Assembly (NCBI GenBank): GCA_933822405.4
Contig: CAKOGP040000002.1
Span: 250,599-314,598 of the forward strand
Reading direction: 5' to 3'
Origin: Cylindrotheca closterium
Taxonomy: Eukaryota > Bacillariophyta > Bacillariophyceae > Bacillariales > Bacillariaceae
Length of the DNA stretch: 64,000 nucleotides
The notes under the pieces were generated by a model. That model had not been told where the DNA came from and did not search any database. It saw only the letters and a list, made by a program, of their open reading frames with translations. Every line of letters begins with the position of its first letter. The first letter of the stretch is position 1. This document shows positions 1 to 9,920 of this stretch, piece after piece. The position numbers were made by a program, and so were the translations under genes.

Positions 1-1848
1 AATGCACCTAAAGATAATACCTTAGACAAAGGGATCGATAGAAAGAACTCTGGAGTCGGTGACACTTACAGTGTTGGCCCCTCCTTTTCTGAGAATGGTG
101 GTCAAGCTCCATTTGATGGAGATGAGACCGAAATGGACTACGACACTGGAGCCTCCGAGTTGTACCGTGCCATCGAAGCCAGAGATTGGGATACTGCGCT
201 GGCTCGCCTAGAAGCCAACCCTAATGAAGCCAAGGCTTGGGTGTCAAGAAAGGAGTACAACTCGGATCGCATCCGGTGGCGCTTGTTGCCTCTGCATGCC
301 ACATGTATCTTCCGATCGCCATTGGCGTTGATAGAATCTCTTGTGGATATCTATCCAGAGGCTACACAAAGAAAAGATGATCAAGGAATGATGCCTATCC
401 ATTTGGCCTGCAGAAACGGAGCTTCCAAGGGAGTTGTTCTTACTTTGCTTACCGCTTACCCTTCGTCGGTCAATGCCAAGGATCGCAAGGGCCGCACACC
501 TCTCGATTTGGTCGAATCCAGTAATTCGCAAAATGTAGGAGTTGTGGGTGAAGCTATTCGGGAATTCGTTGTGGAGCAAGGTGCCAAAATCGAACCTCTT
601 CCAGAAGATAAACAAGAACAAGCACCACGAACTACCGGTACCACAAGATCAGCAGCAGCACCATCAATGGTCGTTCAAGAAACCACCAACGAGGTTGACT
701 ACGAGAACCGCACAATTCTATTTCGCCTTTTGATGAAGAAGGATTGGGAAGCCGCTACTGCTCGTGCTGAAGCTTTCCCGGAAGAGGCTGCAACTTGGAT
801 TGCCACCAAGGGTTTCAATGGAGCTCTTCGATTTCTTCCTCTTCACAAAGCTTGCGTCTTGCAGCCACCAGACGAAGTTATCGAAGCAATCATTGCAGCC
901 TACCCTAATGGCGCCAAGTCCCAAGATCAAGACGGATGGCTGCCTGCCCACTGTGCTTGTTTCTACGGCGCCAAGCCTTCCACCATCAAGGTCCTTCTTG
1001 ATGCCAACCCCAGAGGAGCACAACTGAAGGACGACGAAGGACGTCTTCCTTTGCACTATGCATGCCTCAAGGGAGCTTCCCAAAAGGTTGTTGATCTCCT
1101 TCTTGAAACCTTTGTCAAGGGAGCGATGAGCAAGGATGACGAGGGACGTCTTCCCATTCATCACGCTTGTTCCAAGGGAGCCCCAGAGGGAGTCATTGAT
1201 ACTCTTTTGAAGGCTTCTCCAAAGGGAGCCCAAACCAAGGATGACCAAGGACGTCTCGCCTTGCATCATGCCTGCAGAAAGTCTTCGTCGGAACGTGTTG
1301 TTCGCACCTTGCTTCGTGTGTACCCACGTGCTGCACAAATCAAGGACGATCAAGACAAGTTGCCCGTCCACTACGCATGTCAACATGGTGTGAATCCAAA
1401 TGTTGTAAACATCTTGCTCACAACTCACCCCGAGAGTATCAATGTGAAGAACGGATTTGGGTATACACCCTTGGCCGAAGCCAGAGCCGTTGACAATACC
1501 AAGATGGAACCCATCATTCATGTTCTTGAGAAGTTCAAGGTTGAGCAAGACAAGATCAAGGTTGACTCTGGAGAAAATGCCATCTTTGAAGCCAAACTTG
1601 ATGCCTTGACCCGACGAGTGATGCACCTTGAAAAGTTGGTTGGAAACGCCATGGATATGGGAGTTGAAATCAAGGGCAGTGTACAGAACGTGAAGGACCC
1701 TTACGTCTTGATTGATAGAATGGCTGATCGTCTTGCAAATTTGGACGTTACTGAGGAATTGGAGCCCTTGGAGACCTCGGGAGCACTCGCAAAGCAAGAA
1801 AAGACAACAAAACGGCGATTTTTGAGCCGAGGAAGAACGCGCAATTAA
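1..1848 (+). CDS. Ankyrin-repeat protein, 5' end cut by the window edge
   Basis: The reading frame is open from base 1, so the gene probably starts upstream of the window. The first in-frame ATG is at 133 and would give 571 residues. From that Met, residues 1-150 form one module (a head helix around LYRAIEARDWD, then ankyrin units with DDQGMMPIHLAC and DRKGRTPLDL). After a linker the same module recurs from about residue 190 and continues through six ankyrin units of the type DDEGRLPLHYAC. The last 130 residues look helical and end in a basic tail. Ankyrin stacks bind proteins, so a scaffold role is inferred and no enzyme motif is visible. Two relatives with the same head module lie at 56.4-57.5 kb and 58.7-59.9 kb. 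Confidence 0.85.
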   Translation, partial: NAPKDNTLDKGIDRKNSGVGDTYSVGPSFSENGGQAPFDGDETEMDYDTGASELYRAIEARDWDTALARLEANPNEAKAWVSRKEYNSDRIRWRLLPLHATCIFRSPLALIESLVDIYPEATQRKDDQGMMPIHLACRNGASKGVVLTLLTAYPSSVNAKDRKGRTPLDLVESSNSQNVGVVGEAIREFVVEQGAKIEPLPEDKQEQAPRTTGTTRSAAAPSMVVQETTNEVDYENRTILFRLLMKKDWEAATARAEAFPEEAATWIATKGFNGALRFLPLHKACVLQPPDEVIEAIIAAYPNGAKSQDQDGWLPAHCACFYGAKPSTIKVLLDANPRGAQLKDDEGRLPLHYACLKGASQKVVDLLLETFVKGAMSKDDEGRLPIHHACSKGAPEGVIDTLLKASPKGAQTKDDQGRLALHHACRKSSSERVVRTLLRVYPRAAQIKDDQDKLPVHYACQHGVNPNVVNILLTTHPESINVKNGFGYTPLAEARAVDNTKMEPIIHVLEKFKVEQDKIKVDSGENAIFEAKLDALTRRVMHLEKLVGNAMDMGVEIKGSVQNVKDPYVLIDRMADRLANLDVTEELEPLETSGALAKQEKTTKRRFLSRGRTRN

Positions 1849-2318
1849 TAAGAATTGCCAGCAGTCATGATCTGTGGTCATCGAAGCTTGTGTTCTTCTC
1901 TCTCCGCTCAAATCTCATTGATCCCTATGTCGTGCAAGGGGAAAGCAGAATCGTTTCCTGGAGCTTGGAGTAGTCACTCTCTAATAGTAGTGCTACCCAG
2001 GCCAGTTTGTTTCGGAGGACTCGTTCTTGTTGTATCAATTTGCATGTTAAAAGACTAAATAATAACAATTCTAGTACAGAAAAATTATTTTGAAGTTGCA
2101 TTAGTTGTAACGGCATACCCCCGGGAATTAGTGTGGCTGGGTGCATGCATGGATGGTGCATAAAGGGTGATAATGCCGCCGGTGCCTCTGCTGGTGGCAT
2201 CCTGGGTGGCAGTGCTTTCTTCACCCTCTCCTTCTCTCCCTTCTCCTTTTCTCCACGAACAATCGTTTCACATCACATGATCAGAAATGTACAGTATTGG
2301 TTCGTGTTGTAAAATTCG
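1849..2318. other. Intergenic, no gene seen
   Basis: The region holds the 3' flank of the ankyrin gene and the 5' region of the next gene on the same strand. I see only short frames and pyrimidine-rich DNA at 2216-2256. Confidence 0.5.
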
Positions 2319-2390
2319 ATGCGAACCCCAATCTCATTCTCCATGCAGGTCCCTTGTTGCCACAAAACAAAGGATTGCCACTTTACAACT

Positions 2391-2479
2391 GTAAGTTCCA
2401 AAGTGCGTCAAAGATCCATCGCCTATCTATCAGAGTTCATAACTAACAGGACCACCATTGTCCTCTTTTCTTTACCCAG
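2391..2479 (+). other. Probable 5'-UTR intron
   Basis: An 89-base GT-AG interval with a GTAAGT donor and a TTTCTTTACCCAG acceptor lies 20 bases before the chosen ATG at 2499. Its length is not a multiple of three, so splicing destroys the upstream in-frame extension. Confidence 0.55.
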
Positions 2480-2498
2480 AAATAAATACAACGACAAA

Positions 2499-2939
2499 AT
2501 GACACCAACATTGGACGCCGGAAAAGCAAGTCACTCTCCAAGCAGCGAGTTTATGACGCTTGTTGACGTGGATCACATGTCAGACTTTAGCCAAGTTGTC
2601 GACTACCTCAAGAAGAATCTTGACAATATCATCAAGGAGGTTCACGGCTTTGACAAGCTATTGATTGACAATGAAAAGACTCAACTCAACTGCCCACCCG
2701 CACCCGAGGCAGGTGACACCCATGGATCTCTTTTGATTCGCACACTGAGTGAGAAGGAAGGTCCATTCGGATTGACCCTCAAGAGAGAATTCAAGGTTCA
2801 CGATTGCGGAGTCGACCCCGACAATGCCTCCTTACACAAGGTGGAAATCCGGGAAGACGTCGTCAAGGCACCCAGTGAAAGTGGTCAACCCCCGATCATG
2901 ACGGACACTGCCGTGATTGTCAGTATCAATAGACTTTAG
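2499..2939 (+). CDS. Small hypothetical protein with a 5'-UTR intron
   Basis: This encodes 146 residues of unknown function. The frame extends up to 2319, but a good intron at 2391-2479 (GTAAGT donor, pyrimidine-rich tract then CAG) ends just before the ATG at 2499. Splicing puts a stop straight after the upstream ATGs, so the intron lies in the 5' UTR and 2499 is the likely start. The protein is soluble and acidic, with a helical middle (SQVVDYLKKNLDNIIKEVHG) and a C-terminal part of alternating charged and hydrophobic residues. I see no signal peptide or membrane segment and do not recognise the family. The next gene is convergent. Confidence 0.6.
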   Translation: MTPTLDAGKASHSPSSEFMTLVDVDHMSDFSQVVDYLKKNLDNIIKEVHGFDKLLIDNEKTQLNCPPAPEAGDTHGSLLIRTLSEKEGPFGLTLKREFKVHDCGVDPDNASLHKVEIREDVVKAPSESGQPPIMTDTAVIVSINRL

Positions 2940-3540
2940 AGATAGAGATATATTATATATGCGTGAAATCAAACAGTACAGGAACAACATAACTATATAG
3001 ATGCTGCTACACTACTTTTATTATTACTTGATCTGAAATTTGTCTACTATTATATATTCTTACTCGTCGTCGAGCCCCATAATTATGAAAACAAAGCTCC
3101 AATACCAGAGCAGCTCTTAATACTTCAACCCCCGCATACCACTTTTACTATGTTGACTCTTATTTTGCTACGTACCGTATATATCAGTATCCATTCGAAG
3201 TGGCAATATGCCGCTTATCAATGGTTTTCCAGATCATCCACCTAGGCCAAATTAAGTGGAAGCTCGGAATACCCTAGGACTACCTACTGTATGTAATCAA
3301 ATTGTATCTATGCATCGTTATCTATACTACCTCAGGACCTGTACCATACCTAATATTATCTAGTACACCGCGCTTGAAGGCAACCATGAATACCGTGGTA
3401 CTGGTAGGACCTACTGCACCGTATTATCATACCAATAATAATAAATAGACTAGGACCTAGGACTAGTCACTCGTGACTAGTCCTATAATAGATATAATAA
3501 TTTATAATTCAATCAAAGTCAAAATCACAGCAGTCTAGGA
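2940..3540. other. Intergenic between convergent genes, AT-rich
   Basis: No gene seen. The stretch repeats short CTAGGAC and GTACC-type words and contains the inverted repeat at 3458-3485. It must hold the 3' ends of both neighbouring transcripts. Confidence 0.5.
3458..3485. repeat. Perfect 13-bp inverted repeat
   Basis: The arms TAGGACTAGTCAC and GTGACTAGTCCTA are separated by only TC. It lies 55 bases beyond the stop codon of the minus-strand NSE2 gene and inside the convergent spacer, so a role in 3'-end formation is possible but only inferred. Confidence 0.6.
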
Positions 3541-4275
3541 CTAGTCTTCGTCGTCTTCAAAGTCGATAGCGTTTTGCGTTTGTTGTCTCTTTTCTTCTTC
3601 CAACCGAATCATTTCACGTTTGACGAGACGAGCGGTTTGGTGATCATCTTCCAATTGTCCAATGGACAAATTAGTATTTACGCATCCCACATTGGGACAC
3701 TTATTGTTCCGATTGCGAATATAGTTCAAAATAACATGCTTCGAATAGACATGGTGGCAGACCTTGTTGCGCATGGGATCTTGAAGCAGAGTTCCAGTAA
3801 TGGGGCATTTCAATGACACGGTGGCATTGCCTCCCACCACTTCGAGTTCATCATCTTGGTTTTGTGCAGATACATCTCCAAGTTCTGTACACATGTCCAA
3901 GTACATGCGTTCTTGCTTGATTTCGACGGAAGATTGATTGATCTTCTGCAGTTCCTGCTCCTTGTTTTCCTGGATAAAGGTCGAATACTCGGTGATTTCT
4001 GGCTGGTTCACCGTCTTTTTCAGTGTGGCAACAAAAGCATTCACTTCACGTTCGTGCTTGACATTGGTTTCTGCCAGTTGTCGAAGTGCTTGACGATAGT
4101 CATCGACCCTGTCTCCCAGCAAGTCTTCCAAACGACCTCCCTTGGACAAGGTTTGGGCCATGGTGCAAGCATAGGCGTGATTTTTTTGAATGCCTTCCTT
4201 GTATTTCTTTTCCTTGCGGATCATTTGATTGACAATCTCATTTGACGCAGCAGCCTGTGACATGTGTTGGGACAT
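3541..4275 (-). CDS. NSE2: E3 SUMO-protein ligase NSE2 (MMS21), SP-RING type
   Basis: This 244-residue protein should be the SUMO ligase subunit of the SMC5/6 complex, acting in the nucleus in DNA repair. Residues 10-130 are helical and coiled-coil-like, as in the SMC5-binding part of NSE2. Residues 155-210 form an SP-RING: Cys157 in KCPITGTLL, Cys173 and His175 in VCHHVY, then Cys193 and Cys198 in CPNVGC. This spacing is typical of NSE2, not of PIAS-type ligases. The C-terminus is acidic (DFEDDED). The ATG at 4275 gives a normal family length. The gene is divergent from the aconitase gene, and no intron is needed. Confidence 0.9.
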   Translation of the reverse strand: MSQHMSQAAASNEIVNQMIRKEKKYKEGIQKNHAYACTMAQTLSKGGRLEDLLGDRVDDYRQALRQLAETNVKHEREVNAFVATLKKTVNQPEITEYSTFIQENKEQELQKINQSSVEIKQERMYLDMCTELGDVSAQNQDDELEVVGGNATVSLKCPITGTLLQDPMRNKVCHHVYSKHVILNYIRNRNNKCPNVGCVNTNLSIGQLEDDHQTARLVKREMIRLEEEKRQQTQNAIDFEDDED

Positions 4276-4800
4276 GATATGAAAGAATTAGTTGGTTGTA
4301 GAGGATAAAGGAGTTTGGTGTTTTCGAGCAACTACTGTATTGTACAAGTATGGTACACTGTACTTTCAACTTTGCAAAAAGGATGATGAACAAAGTCAAG
4401 GCAAAGCGTGTTTGCTTTGTGGGTTTTGGTGTGTCCTGCGCAGCACTCAAAATTCCTGTTTGGCGCGACGGGTAGACGGGTGGCGTGATGGAATAGTATC
4501 TCTTTTCTCATCATTCCACCCGCCCCGTACTTCCGTCAGTTGCATTTTCACTTCATCGGCAGTTTGTCCGTCTGTGCCGTTTTAACGAATTCATAGAATG
4601 ACGCTTGAATGGAAAATATCGATTAGAATTTCAGCTAGAGATTGGATTCCACCTTGCATTTTACCGCGTTAAATCGTAAGAATATTATTTGGCACAACCA
4701 AAAGTCGAATTCTGGTCATCTTCGCCAACCGAAAAATCGGGCGGAAATCTTGTTTTGGTTTGCGAACTTTGAAAAAAGATCACACACAATTTTCCTCAAG
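4276..4800. promoter_or_regulatory. Divergent promoter region, NSE2 / aconitase
   Basis: The 525 bases separate two genes read in opposite directions. The aconitase frame remains open back to 4642 but has no ATG before 4801, so this part is taken as leader. No specific site was recognised. Confidence 0.4.
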
Positions 4801-7551
4801 ATGATGTTGGCTTCACGAGTCACCCAAGCATGCTCTCGTCACTCGACGCAACTGCGTCGAGGCCTTCTTTCGAGTAGCAAGAGAAGCATGTCAGCCTTTT
4901 TGGCTGAATACGACGCCCATGTTGCCGAACGAGCAGCCATGGCCGGTGGAATTGGAATTGCTCCCAAACCATTGGACGCCAGCCAGACCAGTTCTGTGAT
5001 TGAAGAGTTGAAAGCAGACAGTGGTAACGAGCGCTTGTTGGAGTTGCTCGTTCATCGTATTCCACCTGGCGTCGATGAGGCTGCTTATGTCAAGGCCACT
5101 TGGCTTTCGGCTCTTGCCATGGGCAAGGAGTCGCACCCTTCCATTTCACGTGTGTATGCCGTAGAATTGTTGGGAACCATGCAAGGAGGTTACAACGTTG
5201 GCACTTTGGTGAGTCTTCTCAAGGACCCCGAAACTGAAATTGCCGAAAGTGCTGCCAAGCAACTCTCCAAGACTCTTTTGGTCTTTGATGCTTTTTATGA
5301 CGTCGAAGCCGCCGCCAAGGAAGGATGCGCTCCCGCACAAAGCGTCATGGAATCCTGGGCTAATGCCGACTGGTACCTCGCAAAGCCAGAGGTTCCAGAG
5401 ACCATGACTGCTACTGTCTTCAAGGTCACTGGAGAGACAAACACTGATGATCTTTCTCCAGCTCAAGATGCCTGGAGTCGTCCCGACATTCCACTTCACG
5501 GCTTGGCCATGCTCAAGAATACACGTGAAGGGATCGTCCCCGAAGTGGATGGTGAAATTGGTCCTCTCAAGCAAATGGAAGAACTCAAGGCTAAGGGATA
5601 CCCCTTGGCTTATGTCGGAGACGTTGTTGGAACCGGATCTTCCCGAAAGTCCGCCACCAACTCTGTCTTGTGGCACATGGGTGACGACATTCCTTATGTC
5701 CCCAATATGCGTGCTGGAGGTTTGTGTCTGGGAGGAAAGATTGCTCCCATTTTCTTCAATACCATGGAAGATTCTGGCTCTTTGCCAATTGAATTGGAAG
5801 TTGGTGACATGAACATGGGAGATGTCATTACTGTCCACCCACACGAGGGCAAGGTCACTCGCGAAGACGGATCTGTCTTGACCGAATTCGAGCTAAAGAC
5901 CAATGTCATTTTGGACGAAGTTCGTGCCGGAGGACGTATTCCTTTGATTATTGGACGTGGTTTGACTTCCAAGGCCCGTCTATCTCTCGGCCAAGGTGAA
6001 GCCGTTGACGATATTTTCAGCATGCCTGCTCCACCATCTGACATCAAGCCCAAGGGATTCACTTTGGCCCAAAAGATGGTCGGAAAGGCTTGCGGTATGC
6101 AAGAGGGAGAAGGTGTTGTTCCAGGACAATACTGCGAACCCAAGATGACCACTGTTGGATCTCAAGACACCACTGGTCCTATGACCCGTGACGAGTTGAA
6201 GGCTTTGGCCTGTTTGGGATTTTCCGCCGATTTGGTGATGCAATCCTTTTGCCACACTGCTGCTTACCCCAAGCCAGTTGACGTCGTCACACATCACACC
6301 TTGCCCGATTTCATCATGACCCGTGGAGGAGTTTCTCTTCGCCCAGGTGACGGTATCATCCATTCCTGGTTGAACCGTATGCTTCTCCCCGATACCGTTG
6401 GAACCGGTGGTGATTCTCACACCCGTTTCCCCATTGGTATCTCCTTCCCTGCTGGTTCTGGATTGGTTGCCTTTGGAGCTGCTACCGGTATCATGCCTTT
6501 GGATATGCCAGAATCTGTCTTGGTTCGCTTCTCTGGAGAAATGCAACGTGGTATCACTCTTCGTGATTTGGTCCAAGCCATTCCATACCAAGCCCTTCAA
6601 GAAGGGCTTTTGACCACCGAAAAGAAGGGAAAGAAGAATATCTTTTCTGGAAAGATTTTGGAAATTGAAGGTCTTCCTACTCTAAAGTGCGAACAAGCCT
6701 TTGAATTGTCCGATGCCAGTGCCGAGCGATCTGCTGCCGGGTGCACCATCAAATTGGACAAGGAACCCATCATTGAGTACTTGAACTCCAACGTTGTCAT
6801 GCTCAAGTGGATGATCGCCGAAGGATACGGTGATGTCCGAACCTTGGAGCGTCGTATTGCCCGCATGCAAGAATGGTTGGCCAACCCCGTCTTGATGGAG
6901 GCTGACCCTGAAGCTGAATACGCTGCTGTCATCGACATTGACTTGAACGAGTTGAAGGAGCCAGTCTTGGCCTTGCCAAATGACCCAGATGCCTCTGCAT
7001 TGTTGAGCGACTACAGCGGAACAAAGGTTGACGAAGTTTTCATTGGATCCTGTATGACCAACATTGGACACTTCCGTGCTGCCGGAAAGTTGTTGACCAA
7101 CTTGGCGAAGCCACTTCCAACCCGTCTGTGGATTGCTCCACCCACAAAGATGGACGAAGCACAATTGATTGAAGAGGGATACTACAGCACCTTTGGCGTC
7201 GCGGGAGCCCGAACCGAAATGCCTGGATGCAGTCTGTGCATGGGTAATCAAGCCCGCGTTGCCCCTGGATGCACCACCGTCTCTACCAGTACCCGTAACT
7301 TCCCCAACCGTTTGGGACAAGGAGCTGATGTCTTTTTGGCTAGTGCTGAGCTGGCTGCCATTGCTTCCATTGAGGGAGAATTGCCAACTGTTGAAAAGTA
7401 CTTGGAATACATGGACAAAGTTAACGCCACTGCCGCTGATACATACCGCTACTTGAATTTCGATGAACTGCCAGAGTTTGTCAAAAGTGCTGACACTGTT
7501 GAAATCAGTGCAGAAATGATGGACGCAGCCAAGAGGCTCTCTGCTGAGTAA
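4801..7551 (+). CDS. acnB: Aconitate hydratase B (bacterial AcnB type), mitochondrial
   Basis: This 916-residue enzyme interconverts citrate and isocitrate through a [4Fe-4S] cluster; AcnB enzymes can also hydrate 2-methylaconitate. It follows E. coli AcnB end to end: the HEAT-like N-terminal domain ([12 protein letters not shown]), the swivel domain ([13 protein letters not shown]), then the catalytic core with [11 protein letters not shown] and the cluster ligands in [16 protein letters not shown] and [12 protein letters not shown]. The first 30 residues ([17 protein letters not shown]) are basic and hydroxylated without acids, like a mitochondrial presequence, which suggests a TCA-cycle role. 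ATG 4801 is the first Met of the frame, with a second at 4804. There are no introns. The bacterial-type family suggests ancient transfer. Confidence 0.95.
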   Translation: MMLASRVTQACSRHSTQLRRGLLSSSKRSMSAFLAEYDAHVAERAAMAGGIGIAPKPLDASQTSSVIEELKADSGNERLLELLVHRIPPGVDEAAYVKATWLSALAMGKESHPSISRVYAVELLGTMQGGYNVGTLVSLLKDPETEIAESAAKQLSKTLLVFDAFYDVEAAAKEGCAPAQSVMESWANADWYLAKPEVPETMTATVFKVTGETNTDDLSPAQDAWSRPDIPLHGLAMLKNTREGIVPEVDGEIGPLKQMEELKAKGYPLAYVGDVVGTGSSRKSATNSVLWHMGDDIPYVPNMRAGGLCLGGKIAPIFFNTMEDSGSLPIELEVGDMNMGDVITVHPHEGKVTREDGSVLTEFELKTNVILDEVRAGGRIPLIIGRGLTSKARLSLGQGEAVDDIFSMPAPPSDIKPKGFTLAQKMVGKACGMQEGEGVVPGQYCEPKMTTVGSQDTTGPMTRDELKALACLGFSADLVMQSFCHTAAYPKPVDVVTHHTLPDFIMTRGGVSLRPGDGIIHSWLNRMLLPDTVGTGGDSHTRFPIGISFPAGSGLVAFGAATGIMPLDMPESVLVRFSGEMQRGITLRDLVQAIPYQALQEGLLTTEKKGKKNIFSGKILEIEGLPTLKCEQAFELSDASAERSAAGCTIKLDKEPIIEYLNSNVVMLKWMIAEGYGDVRTLERRIARMQEWLANPVLMEADPEAEYAAVIDIDLNELKEPVLALPNDPDASALLSDYSGTKVDEVFIGSCMTNIGHFRAAGKLLTNLAKPLPTRLWIAPPTKMDEAQLIEEGYYSTFGVAGARTEMPGCSLCMGNQARVAPGCTTVSTSTRNFPNRLGQGADVFLASAELAAIASIEGELPTVEKYLEYMDKVNATAADTYRYLNFDELPEFVKSADTVEISAEMMDAAKRLSAE

Positions 7552-7754
7552 GCGCACTCGTATCTTTAACTGCATACTACAATACTTAGAGAAGAAATAG
7601 TTTTGGATATATTGTTGTACGTTGCTGCACTACGGTATTAGTTTATGGTCTTGGAAATAAATACAATATCATAACATACATATTCAGCTTACTGCTTACT
7701 GCACCATAAGTGTATGGTCTTTGAAATAAATACCATAAAACATGATTATGCGCC

Positions 7755-7892
7755 ATAAAAGATTGCACATGAGCAAAATATAGCCGCGAGGGAGAATCGA
7801 ACTCCCGATCTTTTGATTACAAGATAAAAGATTGCACATGAGCAAAATATAGCCGCGAGGGAGAATCGAACTCCCGATCTTTTGATTACAAG
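7755..7892 (-). repeat. 69-bp tandem duplication covering the 3' half of tRNA-Thr
   Basis: Copies at 7755-7823 and 7824-7892 are essentially identical. Each contains the 3' half of the tRNA (from the anticodon loop to the discriminator base) plus its downstream flank. Only the copy next to the 5' half can make a full tRNA. Confidence 0.85.
7782..7823 (-). pseudogene. Truncated tRNA-Thr, 3' half only
   Basis: This 42-base stretch repeats the 3' side of the anticodon arm, the variable loop, the T arm and the 3' acceptor strand of the neighbouring tRNA. It lacks the 5' acceptor strand, the D arm and most of the anticodon loop, so it cannot fold as a tRNA. Confidence 0.8.
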
Positions 7893-7922
7893 TCAAATGC
7901 GTTACCACTGCGCCATCACGGC
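7851..7922 (-). tRNA. tRNA-Thr (anticodon UGU)
   Basis: Read on the minus strand, a full cloverleaf of 72 bases forms: acceptor GCCGTGA pairs with TCGCGGC (one G-U), a short D arm, anticodon stem TTTGA/TCAAA around loop CTTGTAA, and T arm GGGAG TTCGATT CTCCC. The anticodon is TGT. No intron is present and CCA is not encoded, as expected for a nuclear gene. Confidence 0.92.
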
Positions 7923-8108
7923 GCTGCCCCGTAGTGGAATCTATAAAATAAGAACTTAATTTTTTAAGAGAATCATGTCTTCCCTCATTTCTTACAAGGA
8001 TTGTTTCTGAGATTGACTACTGCGGTAGTATTATTATCATAGTCTACTGTAGATCATGCCATTTACAGCGAAATAAGCTTATAGTATTGAGTTTTTAATT
8101 TGGTAGCC

Positions 8109-8855
8109 TCATCTTACTCGAAGCACTTCTACTTCCCATACGAGCGGTGCTGGGAATGCAGGTTGAGATCCAAAGCCATCCACAATTCGTTGGTAAGCCA
8201 CAATGGATTGCTTTCCAGCTTTAGATTTTGGAGCTGGGTTCCAATTGGAGGTCGCAAGACCAACATTAGGTGGGAGTTCTACCCGTCGCTTTTCTCCTCT
8301 TTGCATCCCTATCATCGCTTGCTCTATTCCCACAGGAACATCTTGGTGGGATCCAACTTTGTCCACTCTCAGGAAATCAACATCTAGATCCTTCACTATT
8401 TGTCCATTGCCAATATCAACTTTTTCGAATCCAAACCCTTGACTGTACATGTACGGACCTCCAGCACGCGAAATACTGTAGATGATATCGACGGAAGACC
8501 CCTCCTTCACTGCTGGGCCTCTAACTCCCGAGTTGAGTGTCTTGAATCGAACTCCAGAATCGAGACTTGTCACCGGATTCTCTTTCAAGTCTTGTGCCAC
8601 ACGGGAGTCTCCAATCTCTCGACATGACTCGATATCCGTACATTTCGCGGATGCAACGAATGGAGCCCCCGTTGTAGCGATAATCATGCTCGAGGTGCTG
8701 AGGACACCTTTTAGGAGAGATCTTCGATCAATGTCCGATGTAGTTTGTGGAAGTTTCTGTCGATGGTGTTGCATCACCATGCTGTCGACTGATGCCATGA
8801 CTGCCAAAATGCAGAAGATCATTGCAATGGAATTTCTCTTGGGGATGTTGCTCAT
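8109..8855 (-). CDS. FKBP-type peptidyl-prolyl isomerase, probably thylakoid lumen
   Basis: The product has 248 residues. FKBP-type enzymes isomerise Xaa-Pro bonds and help protein folding. Residues 95-248 show the fold: an N-terminal strand (SGVRFKTLNSG), an extended VDIIYSIS strand, a GIEQAMIGMQRGEKRRVELPP helix-turn segment and the closing VWEVEVLRV strand. Residues 1-28 form a hydrophobic signal-like segment. A second targeting element follows, with twin arginines at 44-45 (DRRSLLKG), a hydrophobic stretch and ASA at 68-70. A bipartite plastid signal plus a Tat-type lumenal signal is the simplest reading. The usual active-site aromatics are only partly visible, so catalytic strength is uncertain. 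Confidence 0.82.
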   Translation of the reverse strand: MSNIPKRNSIAMIFCILAVMASVDSMVMQHHRQKLPQTTSDIDRRSLLKGVLSTSSMIIATTGAPFVASAKCTDIESCREIGDSRVAQDLKENPVTSLDSGVRFKTLNSGVRGPAVKEGSSVDIIYSISRAGGPYMYSQGFGFEKVDIGNGQIVKDLDVDFLRVDKVGSHQDVPVGIEQAMIGMQRGEKRRVELPPNVGLATSNWNPAPKSKAGKQSIVAYQRIVDGFGSQPAFPAPLVWEVEVLRVR

Positions 8856-9034
8856 GATCGTATTGGTTTCAAAATCAATTGATGTCCCTATCGTTTCTAC
8901 CGTATAAATTTTGTGACATCGATGTTGATCGTTTCAAATTTGTGATGGACGGGAGTACGTACCACGTCATTCATAATGATTCCATAACGCGAAGCCAAAT
9001 CTTCGGCTTCATCAAACAAACAGCCTAACGAATC

Positions 9035-9711
9035 ATGAGATCAACTGCAACATTTCTCCGTGCATGGCTATTTTTGTGCTTATTAGCTGGACTTACACAA
9101 GCATTTCAACATCATGGAATCCATCCAACGAGGGTTCGGAATGTGTCGTCACGTTCCATGGCACCAAAATATGATCCGGTAACCAACCGATGGACAGCAA
9201 CCTCTCCAGACGAAGAAGCATCTGCCGGATACCCAGCATGGGGATCGTTGCTTCGTCAAGGACCATCTCCCTTTTTCCAACGCATCTTCAGTGCAGATGA
9301 TTACGAGCAAGGAGTTTTGAAAATGATGGCTCGCGATGATATGAGCCGGAATGAAGCGCAAGGGAACATGGATGCCTACATTCGAAATGTAAGATACCTT
9401 ATATTGTTCCTTGAATGTGTGAATAGTTGCTTTTCCTATCAATTTTTGATATTGACTAATGCCATTGCTTTGTTGTCATTTGTAATACATGTATGGTGGA
9501 TACATTCAATATACAGCCAAACGATTGGGCCTTGCAAAAAGTTGAGGAGCAACGGGGAGCACCAAAGGCTGACTATTCCAATGCCAACATGAATGCTGGT
9601 GACCTCATCCTAACAGCAGGCTGGTCGAGTATTCTACTCGCGTTTATTTCTAGAACCGTTTATGATTACACTGTAGGGTGTGATTCCTTTTGCCAGGAGT
9701 ATCACTTTTGA
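9035..9711 (+). CDS. Plastid-targeted protein of unknown function, two exons
   Basis: Exons 9035-9388 and 9517-9711 (intron 128 bases, GTAAGA donor, phase 0) give 182 residues; the join reads MDAYIRN-PNDWALQKVEEQ. A signal peptide (ATFLRAWLFLCLLAGLTQAF) ends in an ASAF-like QAF, which points to plastid import. The mature part has YPAWGSLLRQGPSPFFQRIF, a helical EAQGNMDAYIRN segment, PKADYSNANM and a hydrophobic segment near the C-terminus (LILTAGWSSILLAFISRTVY) that could be a single membrane helix. It looks like a conserved algal plastid protein, but no known function is recognised. The exon 2 start is supported by frame continuity only. Confidence 0.75.
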
Positions 9712-9920
9712 GTTGCGATAGGTTCAAGCTACTGCATATTGAAGATGATTGAACAAGACACCAACAACAACAAGATCGACAATAGTATTCTGCTTTGGTG
9801 CTGGAGTAACACAGCTACAAGAGAACGTTTGATAATGTACAAAAAACAAAATTGCTAGCCCTATTAAATCGTTTAAAAGTTTATTGCTGGGCAAGCATAT
9901 ATAAAATATATATATCACGA

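Noticed and set aside
718..1911. Long minus-strand open frame (397 codons) opposite the ankyrin gene
   Set aside because: It lies exactly opposite a clear repeat protein; codon bias on the sense strand keeps the antisense frame open, and it has no recognisable domain.
4801..7551. Bacterial contamination as the source of the AcnB gene
   Set aside because: It has a mitochondrial-type presequence and is flanked at once by eukaryotic genes (NSE2, FKBP) in continuous sequence.
5146..7575. Several minus-strand frames of 113-297 codons opposite aconitase
   Set aside because: They are shadows of a highly conserved gene, and their translations are Ser/Gln/His-rich without motifs.
7696..7908. 70-codon frame with a repeated peptide
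   Set aside because: It is translation of the tRNA and its partial duplicate; the repeat is RNA-gene DNA, not protein.
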